DNA from: Thuidium tamariscinum
Lineage: Eukaryota > Streptophyta > Bryopsida > Hypnales > Thuidiaceae
Assembly (NCBI GenBank): GCA_947034885.2
Contig: OX344751.2
Coordinates: forward strand, 5,270,001 to 5,334,000
Direction of reading: 5' to 3'
Length of the DNA stretch: 64,000 nucleotides
Program-made: the position numbers and the translations under genes
Shown: piece by piece, positions 1 through 11,472 of the stretch
Layout: every line of letters starts with the position of its first letter
How positions within the stretch are numbered: the stretch's first letter is position 1
Notes under the pieces: model-generated
Databases searched by the model: none
The model's input: only the letters and a program-made list of their open reading frames with translations
Told to the model about the DNA's origin: nothing

Positions 1-1204
1 CTACTAGAGACGCTAAGCTACTTAATTTTTATAAAAAAGTCAATCCTCAAAGGTTGGATTTTTTTCCTATTTAGTCGTTAATCTAGTATTAGATTTTCTT
101 AGGTTTTTAACAGATGAAAAGGAGGAGAGGGATCCTCTGTACTAAAAATGGCCTTCCAAAGTCAAAGGCGTACTCTGTTTGTGATTTGGAGTCAAACTCC
201 AAAAATTACAAATAGGTTCAACGTAGAAAATAAAAAATTGGTTGGTTCAGGATGAAAATCTTAGATGATAAGTTCACCACATGAAATTGAGAAGAGTTGG
301 GTTCTCTTAGAAGAATATAAATGGGAACTCATTTCTCTCTCAACTCACCCCTTCAACCATTTTGTAGTCAAAATTTTGGCACAATTCACGTTGTTCCAAT
401 AATTTGAATCTTTTAAGCAAGTTTGAGCCAAAGTTGCAAACGTGTGTATTTTGGAGCATTTCAAACTCCTTCTTGGTGTGTATTTTTGAACTTTGAAGGA
501 CTGTGGGGTCCCTTCAAAGTTTGCTAACTTTTTTTGCATGTGTTGAAGAATTTTAGTAAAGTTTTCTTGAGTTTTGAAGTGTTTCTTGTACTAATCCTAG
601 AGCCCCTCCCCTTACGATTGGCGATGCCGCTTAGAGGAGCCTTTAACTACTAACTTCTTATGTATTTTGAATTTTAGCTTATTTAAAGTATTTGTTTTGT
701 AGTTGTATTAACATCCATAGTTGTACACTAACAACCGTTTTGTTGTTTCTGTGTTAATCATTTTTCTTTTTCCATTTTGGGACAGCGAAGCTTTGGCTTT
801 ATAAGAACTTGATTTATTAAGTGTTTTTCTTATTTTCAAAACGACAGCGAAGCTTTCGCTTTATAAGAACTTGATTTATTAAGTGTTTTTCTTATTTTCA
901 AAACAACGGCGAAGCTTTAACTTCATGGATTTTGAAGTTTTGACCGCAAATTATTGAACCTCCCTCTTTCCTTTGGTCATTTTCATTAAGCCTTTTTGGC
1001 CTTAGTTTGGTCAAATTTGGTCATATTTGATTAAATGTGTTAATTTTTATTAGTTCTTTTTAGGGTCGAGATAAAAAATGTAGTCAAATTACTAAGAAGA
1101 GGTGTCAATACAGGTTTGAGTTCATAATCTCATAGAAAAATTCAAGAGCTTTCCAAAAACATAAAATACAAAAACATTCAAGTTAAATTGAATAAGATAT
1201 GAGT

Positions 1205-1246
1205 GGATGAAGTTTTAAACATCAATTAGCCAATAGAACTTCATCC
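1205..1246. repeat. 42-bp imperfect palindrome, copy 1
   Basis: This begins GGATGAAGTT and ends AACTTCATCC, so it can fold into a hairpin. Related copies lie at 1531-1572 and 6175-6215, with mirror copies at 7185-7226 and 7511-7552 in the other arm. Confidence 0.8.
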
Positions 1247-1530
1247 ATGTATAATTTTTACTAAAAAGATCCAAATTGCATGTTCCGCATCAATCTAGAA
1301 AGCTAATCTTAACTTCTACAAGAAAAAATCACTCAAAATTTTAAGATAATAATCTATTAAAAATCAATTAAGAATTAAAGTGTAGGTAGAGCCGAGGCTA
1401 AAAACAAAGTCAGACCATTAGAAGGGAGAAATAGTATAGATTTGAGTTTAAAATATAATAGTAGAGGTTGAGAGCTTTTCAAAGATATGAAGTTCAAAGA
1501 AAACCGAGTTGAATTGCAGAAGTTATAAAC

Positions 1531-1572
1531 GGATGAAGTTTCAATCACTAATTAGTGATCAAAACTTCATCC
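1531..1572. repeat. 42-bp near-perfect palindrome, copy 2
   Basis: The outer halves GGATGAAGTTT and AAACTTCATCC flank a perfect central ATCACTAATTAGTGAT. Only two of 21 base pairs mismatch. This is the best-formed member of the palindrome family. Confidence 0.9.
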
Positions 1573-2647
1573 ATGCATAACTTCTACTAGGAAAGTCCGA
1601 TTTTCAAGTTCCGCATGAAATTAGGAAGTTGGTTTTAGCCTTTACAAGAAAAAACTCTTAAAAGTTTAAAAATAATAATCTATCAAAAGTCAAACCGCAA
1701 AGTAAAGCATTTAAGAAGAAAAAAAATAGAGAATTAAAAGTTAGATTTAGAAGATTAACAACTCAAAGTGTAGGAATTAGCAACTCCTATCCCACCACTT
1801 TTTTTCTCATTAATCTACACTACAATAGGAGAGGCAATCGAGTTCAAAAACTCAGGTCAAAGAATGATGAAATTGTGGTTGAGAGTTTAGATAAAGTATA
1901 CAAATTAGTTGAAAAAAAAAAGAGGGGGAAATTTTAGAGATTCTTTCCGAACTCTATAATAAATATCTGAAAATATGATAGATTAGGGTAGGTTTTTTTC
2001 TAGTTTGTGTAGAAAGTTCGAAAAAAAATAATTTCAATAGTATAGAAAAAAAAAATATGAAATTGGAATCACATATTGTGAATAAATCTTATTTTTAAGC
2101 TGTGAGTAGAATTGCTAAACAACTTTCAATCATGGCGAACGAGAAGGAATAAAAACAAATTTACAAAAACTTACAAAATGCTCTACCTATCAAGATAAAA
2201 GCCTAACTTGTTTGTAACTTAGTCAATTTCAAAGTGGGACAATTATATTAGTGAAACCAAATTAAAAGTATGATTCAGTAGTTGAAGATAAAACCTTTCT
2301 TACATACAAAATAATAATAGTGTAGAACTCTCTTTTAGCTTTCCAAAAACACATTAAAGTTAAAATTTAAACTTACAACAAACAAGAATTTGGATCGTCT
2401 ATCCGGAATTCACTAAAAAATTCATCGGGAGTTCTCGTGATGAACCTTTAAAATTTTGAATCGTGGTTATCTGGGTTGTAGGATTCAGTTTGTGGATATT
2501 TTGGAATTTGATAGGTTTACCGGGAAAGGTTTATCGGCATTTCATTGGCAGGTTTATCGTTAGTTCTTCGAGTGAATTTTTAAAATTTTAAGATGTGATT
2601 TTCAGGCTTATAGGATTCGAATGTGTAAAATACTATTTTTCATGGCC

Positions 2648-4406
2648 TGTGAGTACTAGATTCCATCATTAGTGCTCAAATTAGTGATTATTTATCTTTT
2701 TAGAACCTCTTAGGAGAAAATTCATAAATAATTATAGATCTTACGTGTTTTAGTGTTAGGTAGTTGGTAGTTCTAAAGTTCAATAATGGCTTTTGCGCCA
2801 AATGTTGTAAATTTGATGAACAAAGTGATTTAAAAGTAGGTAGATAGAATAGAAGTGTTTAGTTAGAAGCTTAGAGGAGAGAAGGATATAAAAACCCAAA
2901 AATATCTCTTATATGTAAAGTATAAGAGGGATAAAAGAGTAGGTGAGTCAAAGGTGTAGAAGCTCTTACATGTAAGATGTAAGAGATGTTAGGTAGAGAT
3001 GTAAGAAGGATTAGGTATAGATGTAAGAGAAATAAAAGAGTATGTAGGAAGTAGGTGAGTCAAAGTCTAAAAGCTCTTACATGTAAGATGTAAGAGGTGT
3101 TAGGTGTAGATGTAAGAAGGATTAGAAGAAAATGAGTAGAGGAATAGCGAAGATAAAGTACAAAAGTTCTTGTCGACGTAAGGCGTAAGATGTAAGGTGT
3201 AACGCGTAAGGCGTAAGAAGTGTGCAAAAGGTGTAAAATTTAACAAAAAAAAGGAGGTGAATTGATGGGCAAAGTCAAGGTGGGAACTTGGAGTCTAGGG
3301 TTAAAGAAAAAGAGAAAGATGGCCAAAAAGAAAAGATGAAAATTGACAAAAAATATATAAGGAGTGAAGAAGAAGAGCATTCTACCCCATTTTTTACTAA
3401 TTAGCTCACTTAAATCTGCTTTGAAGGTTATATAGCTCTACATTAGCTCATTTTTCTTTTTTTACTCCTCTTCATTTTCATTTCAAAATGGTTTAGAGAT
3501 AGTAGAAGTTGAGGTTAGGAAGTGAGAGATTTCTTCCACCATTCCTCCAATTTCTCTCATCTGTAATTTTTAGAGAGATCTTTAATAGAAGTTGAAACTT
3601 AAAGGGTAGAATCCTTATATTTTTAGCTTTCTAAAAAGCTAAGATCCATCTGATTTGAGTAGGTATTGTAGAAGTTATAGAAGTTTTTATAGGAAGAGGT
3701 GAACTGCCAATGAATATCATTGGCCAAAACTTTGAACAAACATAACTTTTTGTATATTGATTTTTTTTTAAGAATTTTTTTGGAGGAGATAGATAGTGAT
3801 TTCTAGTTTCTGGAATAATTTAGTTTGAGTTATTTGGAGTAAGTGAGGAAAAGTTACAAGTGTTTGAATGGTTGGAGGTCTAGACTCTTACCACGGGTTG
3901 TAGTGTAAACTTTTTCTTTCAATCCTCTCCTATATCTTTCAACTCCTTATAGGTATTAGAGTGAAAATTAGTGAGAGGTTAGAAGTGTAAGTTAGGAGTC
4001 TACAAAGCTAAGTTAAACTTCATTTGGCTTTAAAACAGGGTTGTGAAGTTCATTGAAGTAAGAGGAGGTCAACTGCCCCTTTCTCTTCACAATGGTAAGC
4101 TCTCTTACCTTTTTTCTCCTTCTTTGTATGATAAGATAAGGTGAACTATTGCTCTTAGCTTAAAAAAACAAACCTAAAAAAATTATAAATATGAATTAAA
4201 TCCAAAAATGAATATTGGTTAATTTGGATGGCACAGTTAAACATCCTAACCGTTAGACAATTGAGAGATAAACACACTATCACACAACTAATAATTTTTA
4301 TAGTTTCTTTTAATTTTTTTTAACATTTCTAAAGAACATCATTAAGAACTTGTATGCCAACTTCCAATAAAGTTACAAAGACTATAGAGGGTATTTGGGG
4401 TTGACA
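2648..4406. mobile_element. Probable solo LTR (1,759 bp) inserted in repeat copy A
   Basis: Copy B runs uninterrupted through CATGGCCCAAGCATAG. Copy A is split there: it reads CATGGCC then TGTGAGTACTAG on the left, and GGGTTGACA then TGGTTCAAGCATAG on the right. This gives an insert with TG...CA ends flanked by TGGCC and TGGTT, a 5-bp target duplication if two C-to-T changes occurred. The size and ends fit a solo LTR. No coding domain is visible inside. A tandem repeat lies at about 2900-3240. Confidence 0.6.
2900..3240. repeat. Tandem repeat inside the LTR-like insert
   Basis: A block containing AGGTGAGTCAAAG, AAGCTCTTACATGTAAGATG and GATGTAAGAAGGATTAG occurs at about 2941 and again at about 3052, a period near 111 bp. 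It is followed by short GTAAG-rich slippage (GTAAGGCGTAAGATGTAAGG). Confidence 0.75.
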
Positions 4407-5095
4407 TGGTTCAAGCATAGATAGTGCCTTTTGTACGCCCATAACGAACAAGATTATTGTATGAGACAACAAACATTTAAGGGGGAGTTTTAGACTGTAA
4501 TTTTATTGTACAATGTGTTCATTAATAGAGCTCAATTTGTCATTCAAATTTTTAAAAATGGATTGTAGAGTGTAAACTGCCTCACAAATTTGACTATGTT
4601 TCTTAATTCTTTGCATAGAATGAGCCAATTTTCATTTAATCTTCAATTACAAATGAATTTAAAATTGCAAACTTAAATTATAGTTTAGGGTAGGATAAAG
4701 AGAATTTTTTTAAGGCTAGTATTTCAAACCAATTTAACTATGAGTCGAAGTTGCTTAGGATTTGGTGTAGAGGGAAAGTGCTCGTTGACGAGGCGTTCTC
4801 TTTACTTATGATTAGTAGCGATGGCATGCTACAAATGAAGGAGGGAGAATTTGCAAAGTGTTCGATGATGGCTTCTCGTAGAATGCAAGAAGACACTCAA
4901 CCAGAGATTGAGGTTCATTCGCTCTTCTATTTTGTTCTTCTATTATTTTTGATTCAAAGTTTTTTGTGCATTTTGAGGGGGGGGCATCAATTTCGGGACT
5001 TGCAATTTCGAGGAGTCGTCGATTAGGATATCCAAAACTGCGTCTACTGTAATCAACAATTTTACAATCGTTGATATGTTTACAACCATTTTGAA

Positions 5096-6370
5096 GATGA
5101 AGTTAGAAATCATCACTCGTACGATTCCATGGTGCAGTATCAGGGTCTTAATTCTCAAGAAGCCACCTATGAGTGACTTGGTTTAAGCTTCAATTCTCTA
5201 GCTATGAAATTTTGGAGTCATTTGTTTAAAAAGTAAAAGGCTATTTATTACCTAATAACACTACGCTAGGAGATTTGAGCCACCATCGAATTTATTGCCG
5301 AGGTGAGACAAGATAGTAAGGGACTCGATCTTACTTGGCTTGCTTGTTTTTTAGTTGAGCGTTGTTGTTGCTCCCTCATTCTTTTGATCTCTTCTTACTT
5401 TCTTTAACTGACATTCCTTGTCTTTTGTACTGATTTTGTGAAAACGGAATAACGGATATGTTTTTATGAGATTATTATTTGCCCCACTTGTTATAAAGAT
5501 TGCATAATCGTCGTTGTGGTTGGGATGAGGTTTACGGAGGAGATAGCAATAAGGATGAGCCCATTTCATTCCATGATTTTAAATCTGCTCGTCAAACGTC
5601 TAAAAATTGAGAGGAAGCTCTGAACAAGACTGTAGATAGAATAATGGATTGCCTTATTCATTGAGAACTCTTATTTGTATGTAGTCCTCATTGGTGTAGA
5701 GTGGAAAAGATGATGAGAAACATCGTCGACCGGAACTAGAAATTGTTTTTGAATTCTTAGTTGTTACGTATATTGTTGTAGGTGCATTGCCTCCGTTTAA
5801 AGCCATTGTAGTAGCTATGTGAGGTTGACTTAGCCTAGTTCAGAGACTTTTTTAATGATTGTAAGTACTTGATTATTCACAACCAGGTTCTTGTTTCTAA
5901 ACTTTTGAATTGAGTGATTATACGTTGATTCATTGTGTCCTTCAAGAAAAATAAATTTTTATATCGTTTATAAATGTTTAGTGGTTAAAATAACCTTAAT
6001 TTACTCTCAATTAGATTTTTAGTGACTTTTCGGGCCTCTAATTAGGCTATAGTGATTATCTAGTCAGGTATTGCTCAGACTAAAGTTCTATGCATATTCT
6101 TATATATCATTTTCTATTCATTTGAGATTGATAAGACTCAAGTTACTTAGACTTCTTTAACAAAAGTTATGAGTGGATGAAGTTTATTCACTAATCAATA
6201 CCTCAAAGTTCATCCATGATTTTCTACCACTTTGTAAACTGAAATTAAAATTTTTCTTTAATTAAAGTTTTGTTATTTCTCCCTCTCCTAAATTCAATCA
6301 ACTTGTTTTATTTTTACTTTTTCTAACGCCTTCTCATTCATTCTAACGATTAAATTTCATCGAATCCTAT
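5096..6370. other. Repeat-flanking region without a gene
   Basis: AT-rich sequence between the end of similarity to copy B and the right inverted-repeat arm. Frames are short and I recognise no domain. Apart from the palindrome at 6175 I see nothing supportable. Confidence 0.6.
6175..6215. repeat. 41-bp imperfect palindrome, diverged copy
   Basis: It lies in the spacer just inside the right arm. It has the same GGATGAAGTT start and GTTCATCC end, but a diverged centre. Its surroundings (a preceding AAAGTTATGAGT) resemble those of the arm copies, so the palindrome is part of a longer repeat unit. Confidence 0.7.
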
Positions 6371-8756
6371 CTTGTTTGTTGTAAGTTTAAATTTTAACTT
6401 TAATGTGTTTTTGGAAAGCTAAAAGAGAGTTCTACACTATTATTATTTTGTATGTAAGAAAGGTTTTATCTTCAACTACTGAATCATACTTTTAATTTGG
6501 TTTCACTAATATAATTGTCCCACTTTGAAATTGACTAAGTTACAAACAAGTTAGGCTTTTATCTTGATAGGTAGAGCATTTTGTAAGTTTTTGTAAATTT
6601 GTTTTTATTCCTTCTCGTTCGCCATGATTGAAAGTTGTTTAGCAATTCTACTCACAGCTTAAAAATAAGATTTATTCACAATATGTGATTCCAATTTCAT
6701 ATTTTTTTTTTCTATACTATTGAAATTATTTTTTTTCGAACTTTCTACACAAACTAGAAAAAAACCTACCCTAATCTATCATATTTTCAGATATTTATTA
6801 TAGAGTTCGGAAAGAATCTCTAAAATTTCCCCCTCTTTTTTTTTTCAACTAATTTGTATACTTTATCTAAACTCTCAACCACAATTTCATCATTCTTTGA
6901 CCTGAGTTTTTGAACTCGATTGCCTCTCCTATTGTAGTGTAGATTAATGAGAAAAAAAGTGGTGGGATAGGAGTTGCTAATTCCTACACTTTGAGTTGTT
7001 AATCTTCTAAATCTAACTTTTAATTCTCTATTTTTTTTCTTCTTAAATGCTTTACTTTGCGGTTTGACTTTTGATAGATTATTATTTTTAAACTTTTAAG
7101 AGTTTTTTCTTGTAAAGGCTAAAACCAACTTCCTAATTTCATGCGGAACTTGAAAATCGGACTTTCCTAGTAGAAGTTATGCATGGATGAAGTTTTGATC
7201 ACTAATTAGTGATTGAAACTTCATCCGTTTATAACTTCTGCAATTCAACTCGGTTTTCTTTGAACTTCATATCTTTGAAAAGCTCTCAACCTCTACTATT
7301 ATATTTTAAACTCAAATCTATACTATTTCTCCCTTCTAATGGTCTGACTTTGTTTTTAGCCTCGGCTCTACCTACACTTTAATTCTTAATTGATTTTTAA
7401 TAGATTATTATCTTAAAATTTTGAGTGATTTTTTCTTGTAGAAGTTAAGATTAGCTTTCTAGATTGATGCGGAACATGCAATTTGGATCTTTTTAGTAAA
7501 AATTATACATGGATGAAGTTCTATTGGCTAATTGATGTTTAAAACTTCATCCACTCATATCTTATTCAATTTAACTTGAATGTTTTTGTATTTTATGTTT
7601 TTGGAAAGCTCTTGAATTTTTCTATGAGATTATGAACTCAAACCTGTATTGACACCTCTTCTTAGTAATTTGACTACATTTTTTATCTCGACCCTAAAAA
7701 GAACTAATAAAAATTAACACATTTAATCAAATATGACCAAATTTGACCAAACTAAGGCCAAAAAGGCTTAATGAAAATGACCAAAGGAAAGAGGGAGGTT
7801 CAATAATTTGCGGTCAAAACTTCAAAATCCATGAAGTTAAAGCTTCGCCGTTGTTTTGAAAATAAGAAAAACACTTAATAAATCAAGTTCTTATAAAGCG
7901 AAAGCTTCGCTGTCGTTTTGAAAATAAGAAAAACACTTAATAAATCAAGTTCTTATAAAGCCAAAGCTTCGCTGTCCCAAAATGGAAAAAGAAAAATGAT
8001 TAACACAGAAACAACAAAACGGTTGTTAGTGTACAACTATGGATGTTAATACAACTACAAAACAAATACTTTAAATAAGCTAAAATTCAAAATACATAAG
8101 AAGTTAGTAGTTAAAGGCTCCTCTAAGCGGCATCGCCAATCGTAAGGGGAGGGGCTCTAGGATTAGTACAAGAAACACTTCAAAACTCAAGAAAACTTTA
8201 CTAAAATTCTTCAACACATGCAAAAAAAGTTAGCAAACTTTGAAGGGACCCCACAGTCCTTCAAAGTTCAAAAATACACACCAAGAAGGAGTTTGAAATG
8301 CTCCAAAATACACACGTTTGCAACTTTGGCTCAAACTTGCTTAAAAGATTCAAATTATTGGAACAACGTGAATTGTGCCAAAATTTTGACTACAAAATGG
8401 TTGAAGGGGTGAGTTGAGAGAGAAATGAGTTCCCATTTATATTCTTCTAAGAGAACCCAACTCTTCTCAATTTCATGTGGTGAACTTATCATCTAAGATT
8501 TTCATCCTGAACCAACCAATTTTTTATTTTCTACGTTGAACCTATTTGTAATTTTTGGAGTTTGACTCCAAATCACAAACAGAGTACGCCTTTGACTTTG
8601 GAAGGCCATTTTTAGTACAGAGGATCCCTCTCCTCCTTTTCATCTGTTAAAAACCTAAGAAAATCTAATACTAGATTAACGACTAAATAGGAAAAAAATC
8701 CAACCTTTGAGGATTGACTTTTTTATAAAAATTAAGTAGCTTAGCGTCTCTAGTAG
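6371..8756 (-). repeat. Right arm of the large inverted repeat
   Basis: Reverse complement of 1-2386. The spacer between the arms (2387-6370) is 3,984 bp and holds repeat copy A and its insert. The repetitive sequence after 8756 cannot be compared with the partner because the window begins there. Such long identical arms imply a very recent event, ongoing gene conversion, or an assembly artefact. Confidence 0.95.
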
Positions 8757-9829
8757 ATTTGAGGGAGTAGAAAAACTCATAACTTGAGCCTCATTTTGAT
8801 GTTGTATGCACCCGTAACGCTAGTCAAGTCCTCCATAATATTTTAAAATTATCTGTAGTGTTGAGTTCTTTAAACCGGACACCTCCCGCTATTAAAATGT
8901 TCTGAAACTTATTGCAGCTCTCGATTAATATAAGACAAGCTATTCTAATTTTTAATGTAGTTTTACCGCAGCCTGGGTAATTTTTTATTGAAGGTTGAAA
9001 CAATTGATCGTCCGGAAAGGCATCTTTCTGAGTATAAAAAAATTTCGAAACTTTTTGGGAAACCACCCATGAAATTTGACAGAAAATGTGTGAGCCCACA
9101 TTTGGACTCTATTGAATTTTCAAAGGAGAAATAAATCCCGCTCTATCTTTTAATCATTGGCCTTCGGTGAATCTTTTACAAAAAGAGGAATCTTGACAAA
9201 ACGACTTTGCCATTGATCTCGTAGCATAGTTTTAACCCAAGTAGTACCGTGCTCAAGTCATTGATTCCCTTGATAGAGTCATGTGACAAAATCCATCTCG
9301 TAGACTAAAAATTGAAATTTTTACTAAATATAGAAAATAGTTGAATACATAAAACCTATTCATGAAACTAGACTCTAGGCTTTGCTTATATTCTTAAAAC
9401 CTAATTTTAGCCAATAGTTGTCACATGCAAGGTAAATGAGGTTATTTTAGGAATTCACACATAAGATGAATATTATTGAGGGTTTTACCTATTTACACTC
9501 GAGAATTATACCTAAATGAATAAAAACACTAGCAATATGACCAAATACTATATTGGCACATCACATGCCTATTTTGATTTTATACTCTCTTTTGGGCTTG
9601 TTGTACTATTTTACACACCATATTTTATAAAAAAATGAAAAAAATAACCGTGAGTCGAAAATGCCGAATTTGGGGCTCACAATGACCTAGGCCGTGGAAG
9701 AATCAATGTGTCCTCCATTGCATTTTTTGAATGATCACCAATTCACCGCAGGTTTGGGTGTCACCCAAGCACCTACGTCTTCATTGTTGAGTTTGGAACT
9801 TGGACGTCCATCGGGAGTTTACGAGGAGG
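8757..9829. other. Transposon-like sequence without a recognisable gene
   Basis: Immediately outside the right arm. It contains scattered degenerate frames with no protein family I recognise. Its composition resembles the surrounding repeats. No termini or target duplications were found. Confidence 0.5.
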
Positions 9830-10299
9830 TTCATTGAGAGTTCTCATGATGAACCTTTTAAATTTTGGATTGTGGTTATTAGGCTTGTAGGATTCAGCTT
9901 GTGGATATTTGGGAATTTGGGAGGTTCACCGGGAAAGGTTTATCGGCATTTCATTGGGAAATTTATCGTTAGTTCTCTTAGTGAATTTTTAAAATTTTAA
10001 GATGTGGTTTTCAGGCTTATAGGATTCGAATGTGTAAAATACTATTTCTCATGGCCCAAGCATAGAGAGTGCCTTTTGCACACCCATATCGGACAAGCTC
10101 GGGGGGTGCAGTCCATATAAAAAATAAGGATACACTTGCGAACACCCACTAATTTACAAGGGGGTATTATTTTTTGTCAACAATTTTTTTGGCACTCTAT
10201 GATTATATAATTTTCTAATTTGGATCATTAAAAGGGGGCATACAATAATTATAATTTTCAAATGCCACGAATATATCATATACTATCTTACAATGAATT

Positions 10300-10415
10300 T
10301 TTTTTCCAACCCCATTTTTTTCCAATCCCATTTCTTTTTCCAACCCCATTTTTTTCCTACCCCATTTTTTTTCCCACCCTATTTTTTTCCCAACCCCTTT
10401 TTCTTTTTAAATTCC
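10300..10415. repeat. Pyrimidine-rich minisatellite
   Basis: About six tandem copies of an 18-20-bp unit of the type CCAACCCCATTTTTTT, inside the TIR element. Open frames across it are low-complexity and not coding. Confidence 0.85.
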
Positions 10416-11268
10416 CTTTTTTTTGGATGCCATCATTTTTCGACCTCATTGAAATTCAACACCTTTTCTAATTGAAATTAACAAATATATTTTGTAATTA
10501 TCTATATTTAGATCCATAAAACATTATAAGTATGTGCACATATTTAGAGTTTCTAGTATAGATTGGATATAATGGGTCCTCTTCTAAGACCTTGTATGGC
10601 CAATTCCAATCTTTATGGAATACTAAATTCTTCTTAAGCATACACTAAATTGAAATCTTCTTTAACGTACACCAAATAGGATTTTTCTTTTAACATATAC
10701 AAAATTTTATTTCAAAAGTTCTAACATTGAAAACATTGAATGAAATTGATGAAACTATAAACACACTCAATTGGCATTCAATGTATGAAAACATAGAGTG
10801 AAAGTAGAGTTATAAGACATTCCGGATACCACTTCAAACACGAAATGAGTGCATATGTTTGGTGCTGAAAATAATAGTCAAGAATGTATAAAACTATGTT
10901 TACAAAACACATGAAACCTGCATGAAACCGAAAACTACAAAACTGCAATTTTGGGCAAGTTCTAGCCCAGTCAAAAAATGATTAGGTTCTAACAATGCAA
11001 ATCAAAACATGAAACTAGAACTTGCACAAAATCTAAATAAAAAATTAACCCAAAAAAGAGGTCTATATTTTAGCTAGCTCTCTGTAAACTATTTTCAACG
11101 AACACCTATGTTTTCGCTACCTGCACTCCTACAGAAAGCAACAACTTGGAAGGGGGCAGAAAATCATTGCTGCCGGTTTCTCCAATGTTCGTAAGGCAAC
11201 TTCGTTTTTCAACTCGTCCACTTTCCTCTTCCGCAACAGGAATTACATACATGCGCTCAATACAAGAT

Positions 11269-11472
11269 TCAATGATTCAAATTTTTTCCTGATGTGGCAT
11301 TGATCGTCAAAATCCCAGAATTGGAACGGCCAATCCACACACCCCCGCTTTTCAATTGTGACCGCAATTCGGTATAAGTGTCACCAATGTGACAATGAAT
11401 TGGACTCAAAAGCTCCGACCACGCGCTCTCATCTCTAACACTGTACAACTTAATCTTGAAATTCAAAGCCAT
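11269..11472 (-). CDS. Gene-like fragment carried by the TIR element
   Basis: A 67-codon frame starts MALNFKIKLYSV and ends with a stop at 11269. Unlike the surrounding repeat DNA it has balanced base use. Upstream on the minus strand (11480-11700) is a stretch with CAAACCCTAACTGG-like motifs typical of plant 5' untranslated regions. I do not recognise the family. It may be the first exon of a host gene captured by the transposon (Pack-type). A chance open frame cannot be excluded. Confidence 0.35.
   Translation of the reverse strand: MALNFKIKLYSVRDESAWSELLSPIHCHIGDTYTELRSQLKSGGVWIGRSNSGILTINATSGKNLNH

Larger units (their letters stand above)
1..2386 (+). repeat. Left arm of a large inverted repeat
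   Basis: Bases 1-2386 are the reverse complement of 6371-8756, and position x pairs with 8757-x. The pairing constant is the same at both ends, so there is no net indel over 2,386 bp. Every stretch I compared was identical, including a 64-codon frame present in both arms. The arm starts at the window edge, so it may extend further left. It contains no recognisable gene. It is AT-rich and carries a duplicated block near 780-910 and two copies of a 42-bp imperfect palindrome. It may be part of an unidentified transposon or one side of an inverted duplication. Confidence 0.95.
2420..5095 (+). repeat. Unidentified dispersed repeat, copy A
   Basis: 2420-2647 and 4407-5095 together match copy B (9830-10097 plus 12115-12760). 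Copy A is split by an LTR-like insertion. The right part carries an AAGGGGGAGTTT motif like a retrotransposon polypurine tract, near 4479. It also carries a 91-codon frame at 4751-5026 (starting MLRIW) that is conserved in copy B. I do not recognise this frame. Both copies begin without clear termini. Confidence 0.8.

Noticed and set aside
345-539. 64-codon frame, identical in the other arm at 8218-8412
   Set aside because: Its conservation only reflects the identical arms. It has no domain and lies in repeat DNA.
10262-10475. Phe/Pro-rich frames
   Set aside because: They are translations of the CCAACCCCATTTTTTT minisatellite.
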